Source: Lingula anatina (Eukaryota > Brachiopoda > Lingulata > Lingulida > Lingulidae). Taken from it: a stretch of DNA of 64,000 nt. Positions 63,554-64,000 of this stretch are shown one piece after another (positions within the stretch are counted from its first letter, which is position 1; every line of letters starts with the position of its first letter). The notes under the pieces were generated by a model. It was not told the DNA's origin. It was given only the letters and a program-made list of their open reading frames with translations, and did not search any database. The stretch lies in assembly GCF_001039355.2 (NCBI RefSeq), contig NW_019775591.1, forward strand, positions 650,745 to 714,744, read 5' to 3'. Position numbers and translations under genes: made by a program.

Positions 63554-63750
63554 TAAGCACACTCATATACTAGTACGTACTGGCATGTATATGTATACAT
63601 GAGTATCTGTTGATGATTTGTTGAAACTGTTCTAAACATTCTTTTAAGCTGAAATAAAGGCCATTGAATACTGGTTTATTGATGTTTGTCACATTTTACT
63701 TTAAAGTCTCATTTAAGACTGACCGATATTTTTATACGAAATAGAATTTA

Positions 63751-63913
63751 AAATTAAACGAGACTTACCTTGGTTAAGTCGATGTTTGATTGTAATTCTG
63801 TGAGTTACACTACAGTGAGTAACAGTGAGTTACACTACAGTGAGTAATTCTGTGAGTAACTCACAGAATTACAATCAAACATCGACTTAACCAAGGTAAG
63901 TCTCGTTTAATTT
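63751..63913. repeat. Large palindrome just outside the DIRS right end
   Basis: The left arm 63751-63806 and right arm 63857-63913 are almost exact inverted copies of about 56 bp, from AAATTAAACGAGACTTACC inward. The 50-bp centre holds short direct repeats of ACAGTGAGTAA and GAGTTACACTACAG. The right ITR ends at 63748, so the palindrome either belongs to the DIRS end structure or is a second insertion. Confidence 0.85.
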
Positions 63914-64000
63914 AAAATTTTTCCATGCTCACCAGTGGTAAACAAATTCATTCCCATATTCAAAGTTAGTCCCTGTTTTTTTTTTTTTTGTTTTTTTTTG
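63914..64000. other. Window edge, T-rich, no gene seen
   Basis: The end of the window is intron-like and closes in poly-T with single G interruptions. No kinase exon of the Roco gene is recognised before the edge. Confidence 0.5.

Larger units (their letters stand above)
58744..63748 (+). mobile_element. DIRS-type tyrosine-recombinase retrotransposon, decayed
   Basis: DIRS elements use reverse transcription but integrate with a tyrosine recombinase and leave no target duplication. Inverted terminal repeats of 42 bp lie at 58744-58785 and 63707-63748. Between them are three overlapping ORFs in DIRS order: a gag-like ORF1, RT-RNase H and recombinase. A candidate AATAAA is at 63653. The middle ORF has frameshifts, a stop, an N-marked gap with foreign sequence (60268-60399) and an inserted TIR element (61973-62545), so this copy is not autonomous. 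ORF1 and the recombinase remain open, which suggests fairly recent activity. It lies in a Roco gene intron. Confidence 0.9.

Overview
The window is animal nuclear DNA. It is AT-rich, its genes are cut into many short exons by GT-AG introns, and the families are metazoan: a NUP98 nucleoporin, an SLC36-type transporter, GRHPR, a Roco kinase and an animal laccase. Microsatellites, Tc1/mariner, gypsy and DIRS-type elements and several short non-autonomous repeats fit a marine invertebrate, perhaps a lophotrochozoan or cephalochordate. I cannot fix the species. Single-N joins flanked by duplicated sequence suggest a heterozygous draft assembly with unmerged contig ends.

Layout. 1-7.9 kb is mostly transposon debris: gypsy integrase pieces (1.3-1.7 kb, minus) and a Tc1-type DD34E transposase split by two intron-like interruptions (3.6-5.0 kb, minus). 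7.9-8.9 kb (plus) holds the first three exons of a secreted laccase-type multicopper oxidase. 9.7-18.3 kb (minus) is a protein with two cyclic-nucleotide-binding domains; I read 16 exons in unbroken phase, with one GC-AG intron and an 18-nt microexon, and its 3' end is not found. 21.7-23.5 kb (minus) is a complete three-exon GRHPR, head to head with a complete 17-exon SLC36-type amino acid transporter (23.9-37.2 kb, plus).

42.7-52.9 kb (plus) is the FG/GLFG and GLEBS part of NUP98. Two assembly duplications interrupt it: an apparently exact 1.5-kb unmerged overlap at 43788, and a diverged, apparently allelic copy of one exon at 46777. The NUP98 autoproteolytic domain is not found. After about 2.9 kb of repeats comes the COR-kinase part of a Roco gene (55.9-58.7 kb, plus), whose Roc GTPase exons are also not found. 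The last NUP98 donor and first Roco acceptor are both phase 0, so splicing across would stay in frame. 58.7-63.7 kb is a DIRS-type tyrosine-recombinase retrotransposon in a Roco intron, itself hit by a 573-bp TIR element.

No operon-like or defence system is visible, and the genes look functionally unrelated except for the possible shared GRHPR/SLC36 promoter. The most unusual items are the NUP98/Roco junction, a minisatellite that repeats a 5' splice site, the intron-containing Tc1 transposase, and a Roco kinase with Glu in place of the VAIK lysine. All exon boundaries were read by eye from splice consensus, phase and family resemblance.
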